Source: an uncultured Clostridia bacterium (lineage in GTDB: Bacteria; Bacillota; Clostridia; Oscillospirales; CAG-272). Taken from it: a stretch of 20,620 bases of DNA. Of this stretch, positions 1-6,286 are shown in pieces; within the stretch, counting starts at the first letter, position 1, and the number at the start of each line of letters is the position of its first letter. The notes under the pieces were generated by a model. The model was not told where the DNA came from. It saw only the letters and a program-made list of their open reading frames with translations, and did not search any database. The translations under genes and the position numbers were made by a program. The DNA lies in contig CAJGDZ010000011.1 in NCBI GenBank assembly GCA_904502055.1, positions 1 to 20,620 on the forward strand, in the 5' to 3' direction.

Positions 1-890
1 CCCATGTAATCGTGCTCGGTGTCGGTCTCGAAAAACTGACGGATCAAGCGGGGACGGCGCAAAAACAGGGTTTTCCACGTTTCTTCATCGGCGTCCGAGA
101 AGGCGTAAAAATCTGTGCCGTAGAAAATGCGATTGCGGTAGCGGAGAAGGAAGTCATGCCAATATTCCCAATCCTCAAGCATCTTGAAAAATTGCTCGCC
201 TCCGGGGGTGATGTCGAAATAGGTGTTCGGGTAGGCTCCGAGAAAGCGCTCGGCGTTCTCCTTTTCGCCCATAAAGAAGCCGAAATGTGCGGCCGCCAAA
301 CGGAGCTTGGGAAACTTGTCAAGCACGCGGAAAACCTCTGCGGTGATCTCGTCCTTTGTGGGGTAGGTCTCGTCGTACACGCGCCCTGCGCGGATGGCAT
401 GGATGCTTGCCTTTTCTCTATCCCAGTTTTCTGCGGGGTTGGCAAAATGAATGGTGATCGGGTATCCGTTTTTTTCCATAAAGGCATAGAAATCGTCAAA
501 GATCTCATCGTCCAATCCAAATCCGCGTGCCTTAAGGAGGGAGGGGTAGCCCTCCAGCATCTTGATGCCGTCAAAGCCGACCGAAAAATATTCTTCGGCC
601 TGTCTTAGAAAATCCTTTTTGACCGCCTCCCGATCGGTGTAATCCGAAGGGTGCATAAGCCCCGCGAAGGCATAATGATCTTCGCCAAAGACGTGCTTGA
701 AAAAGAGCATCTTGAGGTTCTGCAAATGTTCGGTATGCACGATACCGTCGGGGCCCGCCTCGTGCGGCACGCTTAAAAAGCAGCCGCCCTCGGTCCCGGT
801 TTGCTCGAATTCCTTTTTCAGGATTTCGACCGCCCTTTTCAGCGGCACCTTCAAGAGATGGTGAATGTGTGCCTCAAATACCTTTTCCAT
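1..890 (-). CDS. Amidohydrolase-family (Amidohydrolase_2-like) metal-dependent hydrolase, C-terminus off the window
   Basis: The reading frame opens at the ATG complementary to 888-890 and stays open to the left edge: 296 residues, C-terminus missing. Metal-site residues of the amidohydrolase superfamily appear in the expected order: HxH on strand 1 (H8, H10 in AHIHH), a Lys in GFDGIKM (K110) that could be the bridging carboxylated lysine, H148 (ITIHFANP), H202 (AAAHFGF) and D260 (FYGTDFY). Known relatives hydrolyse lactones, amides or decarboxylate small acids; the reaction here cannot be named. There is no signal peptide, so it is probably cytoplasmic. It begins only 2 nt after the stop codon of the GH3 gene, with GAGG 7 nt before its ATG inside that gene's end, so the two are almost certainly one transcript. 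A sugar-lactone or sugar-acid substrate is a guess from context. Family call is firm, function is open. Confidence 0.85.
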   Translation of the reverse strand, partial: MEKVFEAHIHHLLKVPLKRAVEILKKEFEQTGTEGGCFLSVPHEAGPDGIVHTEHLQNLKMLFFKHVFGEDHYAFAGLMHPSDYTDREAVKKDFLRQAEEYFSVGFDGIKMLEGYPSLLKARGFGLDDEIFDDFYAFMEKNGYPITIHFANPAENWDREKASIHAIRAGRVYDETYPTKDEITAEVFRVLDKFPKLRLAAAHFGFFMGEKENAERFLGAYPNTYFDITPGGEQFFKMLEDWEYWHDFLLRYRNRIFYGTDFYAFSDADEETWKTLFLRRPRLIRQFFETDTEHDYM

Positions 891-892
891 GC

Positions 893-3130
893 TTATGCCT
901 CGAAGGAAGTCTTGAGATTTTCGGTCATGATCTCGACCTCGCCGTGGGCGGGGACGTACTTCATGTCCACGCCGATGTAGGAGAAGCGCTCCATCGGAAC
1001 GTCAAATTCCACGCGAAGGCTCTCGCCCTTGGGAATATGTACGCGCCTATAGTCGACCAGCTTTTTGATCACAGCGGAAACCAGCTTTGTGTGTACGTTG
1101 TGGGCAAAGATGAGAACGCTGTGGTCGGCGTCATAGTCGCCGATATTTTTAACCGTGACCGCTACGCGGCATACGTCGCCGGTTTTCTCTGCCGTCAGAT
1201 CCTCATACGCAAAGGTGGTGTAGGAGAGACCGTGACCAAAGGGAAAGAGCGGTGTGGGGGATGCAAATACGTAGTCCTTGCCCGGTTTTTCGGGGCTGCC
1301 GGGACGTTTATACAGAAGTCCCTTGCCCTGGCGGTAGTGGTTGTAGAAGCAGGGAAGGTGTCCGGCCGAGCGCGGCACCGAGAAGGGGAGACGGCCCGAG
1401 GGGATAACGTCACCTGCCAGCATATCGGCCACAACGGGGTTGCCCTCGCAGCCGACGCCGTATGTCCAGAGAACGGCGTTGCAGAAGGGAAGCTCATCGG
1501 TGATCGACATGGGTTTGCCCGAGTAGATCAAAAGCACGATGGGCTTGCCCAGCTTTTCCAGCTCCTTCAGAAGGCGTTTCTGTGGGAAGAGCAGATCGGT
1601 GTCGGCCATATCCGCACCCTCGCCGCAGGTGTGTGCCCAGTCAAGGTCATGGGTCTCGTCGCGCTGCTCGCCAACGCCGGCGTCACCGCCGAATACGCCG
1701 ATGGAGTTGTGTCCGCCCGCAAAGACGATCACGTCGGACTCCCTCGCAATGCGGAGTGCCTCCTCCACCATATTCTCCTCATAGAGCGCGAAGCCGCAGC
1801 CGCGCGCGGTCTTTACGTTTTCCGCGCCGAACTTCTCTTCCATAGCCTGCTTCAGAGGCATCGCTCTCTGTGCCACGCAGTCGACGTCCTTGTCGGCGTC
1901 GCGGTAGTTGTAATAGGTGTACGAGCCGAGCTGTGCGATCTCGGCGTTCGGGCCGATGAGGGCGATGCGTTCGCCGCCCTTCAAGGGAAGTGTGCCGTCG
2001 TTCTTGACGAGAGTCAGGCCCTTTTCGGCAATCTCACGCGCCAGCGCTCTATGCTCGGGGGTATAGACCTTTTCACGCCAGGTGTTTTCGTCGCAATAGG
2101 GATTTTCAAACAGACCGAGCTTGAATTTCATGGTCAGCACGCGGCGAACGGCACCGTCAAGGCAATGCTCGTCCATTTCGCCGTTTTTGATGGCTTCCAG
2201 CGTCTGCTCGCCGTAGGCAAGGGCGCGCGTGGCCTCCATATCGACCATATTTTCAAGGAAGAGCTTGCCGGCCTCCAGCGGCGAATCCACGGTCTTGGTG
2301 ACGTTGCAGAGAAGCCAGGAAGCGCCGTAGTCGGTAATGACCATACCGTCAAAGCCAAGCTCCTTGCGGAGAACGTCTACCAGCCAGTAGTGGTTGGCGT
2401 GCATCGAAAGACCGTCCATCTCGGAGTAGGTGGGCATGGTGCCCATAATACCGGCCTTGACACAAGCGGCAAACGGAGGAAGCATAAACTCGCGGATCTC
2501 GCGCTCGCCCATATGGGCCGGCGACATATTCAGACCGCTTTCGGGCGAGCCGAAGCCGATGTAGTGCTTCATGGTCGCGCCGATGCCGTTGTTCTGAAGG
2601 CCGTGCACCATCTGCTCGACCATCTTGGTGACAACGAGGGTATCCTCACCGTAGTTTTCCTCAGCTCTGCCCCAGCGCGGTTCGCGGAGAAGGTCACAGT
2701 TGGGGGCGTACATCTGGTTAAAGCCGCACGCCTTGGCTTCCTTTGCCTCCGCCTCGGCCATCTTATAGGCGTAGCCTTCGTCAAAGGTGGCCGCAATACA
2801 GCCTGTGGTTGGAAACACCGTCATCATCGGAACGGAGCCACCGTGAGTGCCCTCAAGTGCCACGAGAAGCGGAATGCCAAGACGCGTTTGGTTCATACAG
2901 TATTCCTGCATACGGTTGATATGGGCAGGGTCGAGGTCACGGAAGGTATAGATCGAGCCGTCCATACGCGCCTTGCCCTCAAGCATCTCGTTATAATATT
3001 CTTCAAAGGTTGCCACGCTGCCGGGGCAATGAAGCTGTTGTAATTTTTCCTCAACCGTCATTCGAGACAGGAGGTCTTCGACACGCTCGGGAATCGGGAG
3101 GTCGGGGTTTTTGTATTTCATTTCTTCCAT
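893..3130 (-). CDS. Glycoside hydrolase family 3 beta-glycosidase (beta-glucosidase type), cytoplasmic
   Basis: A 745-residue protein with the usual GH3 layout: N-terminal TIM-barrel domain (about 15-340), alpha/beta sandwich domain (about 360-600) and a C-terminal fibronectin-III-like domain (about 650-740). Visible landmarks are LREPRWGRAEENYGED (148-163), the substrate-binding MKHY (187-190), the nucleophile Asp267 in VITDYGAS, and GVGEQRDETHDLDW (485-498), where Glu488 is the likely acid/base by analogy with the E-x-D region of GH3 enzymes. GH3 enzymes release terminal beta-linked sugars from oligosaccharides; glucose, xylose and other specificities cannot be separated here. No signal peptide is present, so it probably acts on imported oligosaccharides. 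The start is supported by AAGGAG 7 nt upstream. It is the first gene of a pair with the amidohydrolase and is divergent from the AraC regulator. Confidence 0.95.
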   Translation of the reverse strand: MEEMKYKNPDLPIPERVEDLLSRMTVEEKLQQLHCPGSVATFEEYYNEMLEGKARMDGSIYTFRDLDPAHINRMQEYCMNQTRLGIPLLVALEGTHGGSVPMMTVFPTTGCIAATFDEGYAYKMAEAEAKEAKACGFNQMYAPNCDLLREPRWGRAEENYGEDTLVVTKMVEQMVHGLQNNGIGATMKHYIGFGSPESGLNMSPAHMGEREIREFMLPPFAACVKAGIMGTMPTYSEMDGLSMHANHYWLVDVLRKELGFDGMVITDYGASWLLCNVTKTVDSPLEAGKLFLENMVDMEATRALAYGEQTLEAIKNGEMDEHCLDGAVRRVLTMKFKLGLFENPYCDENTWREKVYTPEHRALAREIAEKGLTLVKNDGTLPLKGGERIALIGPNAEIAQLGSYTYYNYRDADKDVDCVAQRAMPLKQAMEEKFGAENVKTARGCGFALYEENMVEEALRIARESDVIVFAGGHNSIGVFGGDAGVGEQRDETHDLDWAHTCGEGADMADTDLLFPQKRLLKELEKLGKPIVLLIYSGKPMSITDELPFCNAVLWTYGVGCEGNPVVADMLAGDVIPSGRLPFSVPRSAGHLPCFYNHYRQGKGLLYKRPGSPEKPGKDYVFASPTPLFPFGHGLSYTTFAYEDLTAEKTGDVCRVAVTVKNIGDYDADHSVLIFAHNVHTKLVSAVIKKLVDYRRVHIPKGESLRVEFDVPMERFSYIGVDMKYVPAHGEVEIMTENLKTSFEA

Positions 3131-3165
3131 CGTTCTTCTCCTTCGCTATTGGATTTTGTAATTTT

Positions 3166-3194
3166 ATTATATCGCAGTTTGTTTTTATATACAA
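3166..3194 (-). promoter_or_regulatory. Predicted sigma-A promoter of the GH3-amidohydrolase pair
   Basis: On the minus strand a perfect TATAAT (3166-3171) is preceded by a 17-bp spacer and TTGTAT (3189-3194, half-matching TTGACA). It lies 35 bp upstream of the GH3 start codon. The weak -35 element is what one expects of an activator-dependent promoter, which fits the candidate operator further upstream. Confidence 0.7.
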
Positions 3195-3220
3195 GGGAGA
3201 AATTTATTCTACTTCCTTTG

Positions 3221-3244
3221 TTTTTAGCACAAAATTACTTTTTT
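3221..3244 (-). promoter_or_regulatory. Candidate operator box, copy 1 (upstream of GH3)
   Basis: A 24-bp AT-rich box, on the plus strand TTTT-TAGCACAAAATTACTTTTTT, that recurs with one mismatch at 5945-5968 upstream of the GH63-like gene. It sits 49 bp upstream of the GH3 -10 element, and the second copy sits 48 bp upstream of its own -10. Same orientation relative to the two promoters and conserved distance point to a shared activator site. The adjacent AraC-family protein is the natural candidate, but binding is an inference. Confidence 0.55.
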
Positions 3245-3281
3245 TCTTTCGCGGTTTTTTTCTTGTTTTTCTGTAAGAGGC

Positions 3282-3310
3282 TTGACAAAGCAGGCGGAAT
3301 TTGTTATGAT
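3282..3310 (+). promoter_or_regulatory. Strong sigma-A promoter of the AraC-family gene
   Basis: TTGACA (3282-3287), a 17-bp spacer and TATGAT (3305-3310) lie 47 bp before the ATG at 3358. It is the closest match to consensus in the window and reads away from the GH3 gene. A GGGGG run 5 nt before the start codon is the probable ribosome binding site. Confidence 0.85.
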
Positions 3311-3357
3311 AAAATACGGATATAAAATTTCTGCATCACCTTGTTTTTGGGGGATTT

Positions 3358-4113
3358 ATGGAGCTTACATTTTACATTCACCGAAATAAAACCGACAACT
3401 ATAAATTGATGCCCGAGCCCATTCCGTTCCACGAGCTTGTTATCGTTTTACAGGGAAAAATGTACTATGAGATCGACGGTGAGGAAATCGAGCTGAACGA
3501 CCGCGATATTGCTTACATCCCGTTTGGACACGTGCGTTCACGTAGGCTGTCGCCCGAGCCGCCCGACTATGTCAGTATGCATTTTGTGAGTGATGAGCCG
3601 TTGCCGTTGCCGCTGAAAATGACCAACGTGGTGCACGGCTGTGTCCCGCACCTGATCGCCGCCACCGATTCGGCTATGCGCCGTTTCGGTCAGCCCCGTT
3701 TCGGTGAGCGTCCGATTCCGCTCATTGATCAGCTGATGCGAACGCTTGTGGATTATTTGAGGTTGGAGCTGTCACGGCCGAGGGAGTCCGGCTACGTGAA
3801 AAAAATGAAACAATATATGACCGAGCATCTGTATCTCCCCTTTCAGGTAAAGGAGCTGGCGGAGTATATGTCGATCAGCCCGTCCTACTGTCACGCGGTT
3901 TTCAAAAAGGAGACGGGGGTTCCCATTATGACTTATTTCAACAGCCTCAGACTCCAGGAGGCGAAAAATCTTTTGGTGCTTGGCGGTCACTCGCTTTCGG
4001 ATATTGTGGAGGTGCTCTGCTTCTACGATTATAACTATTTCTCGCGTATTTTCAAAAAGCATTTCGGGATCACACCGGCACAGTATAAGAAGCAGCTGTA
4101 CAGTCTCGGTTAG
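3358..4113 (+). CDS. AraC-family transcriptional regulator with N-terminal cupin-like sensor domain
   Basis: A 251-residue protein of normal length for the family. Residues about 5-90 look like the cupin-type arabinose-binding domain of AraC relatives (HELVIVLQGKMYYEIDGEEIELNDRDIAYIP, split here as HELVIVLQGKMYYEI then the strand-turn DGEEIELNDRD). Residues about 145-250 hold the double helix-turn-helix DNA-binding domain: the first HTH around 162-184 (LAEYMSISPSYCHAVFKKE), the second around 210-235 ending in the typical YFSRIFKKHFGITPAQYK. Such proteins usually sense a sugar or oligosaccharide and activate catabolic genes. It stands between and divergent or convergent to the glycosidase genes, so control of the GH3 pair, the GH63-like gene and perhaps the secreted enzymes is likely. 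The ligand is unknown. Confidence 0.93.
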   Translation: MELTFYIHRNKTDNYKLMPEPIPFHELVIVLQGKMYYEIDGEEIELNDRDIAYIPFGHVRSRRLSPEPPDYVSMHFVSDEPLPLPLKMTNVVHGCVPHLIAATDSAMRRFGQPRFGERPIPLIDQLMRTLVDYLRLELSRPRESGYVKKMKQYMTEHLYLPFQVKELAEYMSISPSYCHAVFKKETGVPIMTYFNSLRLQEAKNLLVLGGHSLSDIVEVLCFYDYNYFSRIFKKHFGITPAQYKKQLYSLG

Positions 4114-4114
4114 C

Positions 4115-4155
4115 AAAAGCAAGGCGGCGTCCATGGACGCCGCCTTGCTTTTTTT
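4115..4155. terminator. Perfect-palindrome terminator between two convergent genes
   Basis: Positions 4115-4152 form a perfect 38-bp palindrome (19 bp per arm, centre CCATGG, core AAGGCGGCGTCC) followed on the plus strand by a run of T to 4155. It starts 1 nt after the AraC stop codon and its T-run contains the stop codon of the minus-strand GH63-like gene (4154-4156). The arms begin with AAAA, so it can also work on the minus strand, though with a shorter T-run. Most likely a shared, bidirectional terminator. Confidence 0.9.
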
Positions 4156-5845
4156 AATAGTCGATTCCCTGGATCCAGAGAAGGGTAAAGCAGGATGACC
4201 AGTGGAAATCGGTGATCGAGTGGGTCCTCTTGCGCCAGTTGGGCTTTTTGAGCGCCTTGTTTTTGCGGTCGCAAAGCCAGGGCGCCACCTTGTCCTCGGG
4301 ATCATAGAACTCGTAGATCGAGCCGCACTTTTTATACCATTTGAGAACGGTCTCCAGCGTTTTCTCACGTAAGGTAGCCGCGATCTCGTCATAGCCGTAG
4401 CGCTTAAGGCCCAGATATACGAAATAGTTGAGATTGAGCCAAACGCCGCCGCGCCACATATCGGTGGAATACATCGGATGCTTTTTGGAAACGGTGGCCA
4501 GCGGCGTGTTTGTCCAGAGGAGGCTCGGGTCGGTGAGTGTTTTTACCATCTTTTCTGCCTGCGCCTTTGTCGGCACACCTGCCAGGAGCGGGAAAAAGCT
4601 GGAGGGGGTGAGCACCTTTGTCAGCTTGCCGCTCATCAGACGGTCGTAGTACACGCCGTCCTCCTCGTCCCACAGAAGCTCGTTCATTTTGGTCTTGACG
4701 TTTTCGGAGACGTTCATCCATTTTTCGGCGCTTGCGGTGTCACCCAGCTCGGCGTAGATCTTGGAAAGATAGAGCGCGTCGTGTACCATAAAGGCCGAGA
4801 AGTCCACGGCGTCCATTTCCTCGGTGAATTCAAAGCGAGGGGAGTTGTCCTGACCCGATTCGCCGCACTTGGATTCGGTATATTCCGGCTCGGTGAACCA
4901 TTCAAGAAGGCCATTTTTGTTGGCGTCGCGGTTTTGCATATCCCAGGTCAGATAGCGGTCAAGCGAGCCGACGCATTCCTTCAAAAACGCCTTGTCGCCC
5001 GTCTTTTGGTAGACCGACCAAACGCCCCACGCCAGCACCTGCGGCTGAGTCATATCGGTGACGCCGTCGGGCGTCATGGTGGCTCCGATCAGGCCGTTTT
5101 CCCTTTGCATCGAGAATACGGCTCTGAGCGCGTCCTTGGCAAGCTCGCCGTTGTAGGTCACGATCGACATGGCGTGAAAGACCGAATCCCACAGCCACAT
5201 ATGGCGGTGCGGTACGCGGTCGGGCGTGGTCCAACGGCAGGGAATGTTGCCGGTGGGCGAATAGACGTTGACCTTGTTGACCGCGAGTGCCTTGTAATAC
5301 AGGCGCTCGTAGCGCTTGTCGCGGCACTTGGGCATATTTTTGAAATAGGTATATCGAGACGCCTTGAGTGTTTCGATATCGGTGTTCATATAGTGGAAGG
5401 CGTCGCCGCGCGCCAGCGACCAGTTGGCCGCGTGGCTGATGACGAACTTATGGAGGCCGTTTTCCATCGGTTTATGGTAGACCGCATAGGCGTTTTGGCC
5501 GCGGAACCACACGTCGATGCCGCGCGTGATGCGGTGGCCGTGCTTGTGTTGGCTTGTGAACACGGGAAGCACGGGGCTATAACCCACCAGCACGTCCGCG
5601 CTCACAAAGGCAATGTAAAAATCGCCGCTCCCGGTTTTGGCGTCCACAAAGTCTCCCGTGACCGCGCGGAAGGATTTTCTGCCCGCAATGGGGAAGGAAA
5701 AGCGCACCCATTCGCCGTTTCCGAACTCGAATTCCAGCGGTTTGTGCGTGGTCTTTCCGATAAAATCGTTATAGTAGCGGTTTCGGCCGTCGATGCCCGA
5801 AAAGCCGAACAGATGCCCGTAGCCCCAGATGTTGTTCAATTTCAT
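4154..5845 (-). CDS. GH63 / MGH1-like (alpha/alpha)6-barrel glycoside hydrolase, cytoplasmic
   Basis: A 563-residue protein with the hallmarks of the clan GH-G type (alpha/alpha)6 hydrolases (GH63, GH37, YgjK and mannosylglycerate-hydrolase-like proteins): HMWLWDSVFHAM (215-226), GESGQDNSPRFE (328-339) with Asp333 as the likely general acid, MWRGGVWLNLNY (463-474), and SIYEFYDPE (509-517) with Glu512 as the likely general base. Residues 1-160 form a beta-rich N-terminal domain. Family members are inverting enzymes that cleave alpha-linked glucose or mannose units (glucosidase, trehalase, mannosylglycerate hydrolase); which applies here cannot be read. No signal peptide. The start is supported by AAAGGAG about 6 nt upstream. 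It converges with the AraC gene and is divergent from the secreted-enzyme array; a near copy of the GH3 upstream box lies in front of it. Confidence 0.88.
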   Translation of the reverse strand: MKLNNIWGYGHLFGFSGIDGRNRYYNDFIGKTTHKPLEFEFGNGEWVRFSFPIAGRKSFRAVTGDFVDAKTGSGDFYIAFVSADVLVGYSPVLPVFTSQHKHGHRITRGIDVWFRGQNAYAVYHKPMENGLHKFVISHAANWSLARGDAFHYMNTDIETLKASRYTYFKNMPKCRDKRYERLYYKALAVNKVNVYSPTGNIPCRWTTPDRVPHRHMWLWDSVFHAMSIVTYNGELAKDALRAVFSMQRENGLIGATMTPDGVTDMTQPQVLAWGVWSVYQKTGDKAFLKECVGSLDRYLTWDMQNRDANKNGLLEWFTEPEYTESKCGESGQDNSPRFEFTEEMDAVDFSAFMVHDALYLSKIYAELGDTASAEKWMNVSENVKTKMNELLWDEEDGVYYDRLMSGKLTKVLTPSSFFPLLAGVPTKAQAEKMVKTLTDPSLLWTNTPLATVSKKHPMYSTDMWRGGVWLNLNYFVYLGLKRYGYDEIAATLREKTLETVLKWYKKCGSIYEFYDPEDKVAPWLCDRKNKALKKPNWRKRTHSITDFHWSSCFTLLWIQGIDY

Positions 5846-5890
5846 AGGTTTTCTCCTTTGGTCGTGTCATCGGACGCGTTTGTTGTCTCC

Positions 5891-5918
5891 ATTATAGCAC
5901 AAAAGTGAGCGGAAGCAA
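5891..5918 (-). promoter_or_regulatory. Predicted promoter of the GH63-like gene
   Basis: On the minus strand a perfect TATAAT (5891-5896), 45 bp upstream of the start codon, is preceded by a 16-bp spacer and TTGCTT (5913-5918), a poor -35. Like the GH3 promoter it combines a perfect -10 with a weak -35, as expected of activator-dependent promoters. A second short TAGCACAAAA word (5895-5904) overlaps the -10. Confidence 0.6.
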
Positions 5919-5944
5919 GTGAGAATCTTATTTTCTTCGGTGCT

Positions 5945-5968
5945 TTTTTAGCACAAAATAACTTTTTT
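5945..5968 (-). promoter_or_regulatory. Candidate operator box, copy 2 (upstream of GH63-like gene)
   Basis: Matches the box at 3221-3244 in 23 of 24 positions (core TAGCACAAAATAACTTTTTT), in the same orientation relative to the gene and at 48 instead of 49 bp from the -10. This links the GH63-like gene and the GH3 pair into one regulon. Flanking bases do not match beyond the T-runs, which argues for selection on the box rather than a recent duplication of the whole promoter. Confidence 0.55.
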
Positions 5969-5982
5969 GTTCGCCTCAAAGG

Positions 5983-6135
5983 AACGGGAGTGCACGTGCA
6001 ACGTTGAACGGAAACAAATCAAAAACACATTTTTCAGCCCTTTTCTTTGTGCAAAATCCCAAACGGGAATAACGTTGACCAAGTAAGATTTAGATCGAAT
6101 TTTGCGGCTTTTGACGTTGCAAAAAAACACATTTT
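5983..6135. repeat. Degenerate duplicated words in the divergent intergenic region
   Basis: The 441-bp gap between the GH63-like gene and the first secreted enzyme (5846-6286) holds no gene I can support. It contains a set of words twice in the same order: AACGGGA (5983-5989; 6062-6068), AACGTTGA (6000-6007; 6071-6078) and AAAAACACATTTT (6021-6033; 6123-6135). A 10-bp palindrome TGCACGTGCA lies in the first unit (5991-6000). Spacings differ between the units. They could be regulator sites for the divergent promoters or the relic of an old duplication. Confidence 0.4.
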
Positions 6136-6143
6136 GCCTTTGC

Positions 6144-6161
6144 TCGGTTTGTGGAAACCGA
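6144..6161. other. Short inverted repeat upstream of the first secreted-enzyme promoter
   Basis: TCGGTTT-GTGG-AAACCGA is a perfect 7-bp inverted repeat with a 4-base gap, ending 39 bp before the -35 element of the next promoter. There is no T-run after it on either strand, so it is not a terminator. It may be a protein-binding site. Confidence 0.35.
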
Positions 6162-6200
6162 CAAAAAACAAAAACCCCGACAAAAAAACCGAAAAGCCCC

Positions 6201-6229
6201 TTTACAAGGGGGGAGAGATATGGTAAAAT
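6201..6229 (+). promoter_or_regulatory. Predicted promoter of secreted enzyme 1
   Basis: TTTACA (6201-6206), 17-bp spacer and TAAAAT (6224-6229) with an extended -10 TGG just before it, 57 bp upstream of the ATG at 6287. The spacer carries a GGGGGG run. Confidence 0.7.
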
Positions 6230-6286
6230 GAATTTATAGAATTGCGCGCGGACTGTGGCGCAAAAAAAGGGAAAAGGAGTAAAATT

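Noticed and set aside
869..3043. Long plus-strand open frame opposite the GH3 gene; likewise 4478-5908 opposite the GH63-like gene and 12-608 opposite the amidohydrolase
   Set aside because: The minus-strand proteins match well-known families through their whole length; the opposite frames show no recognisable domain and lack convincing starts.
6242..6286. N-terminal extension of paralog 1 from a TTG, and of paralog 3 from 14120
   Set aside because: Both extensions would place charged residues or promoter sequence before an otherwise ideal signal peptide, and neither has a ribosome binding site, whereas the internal ATGs do.
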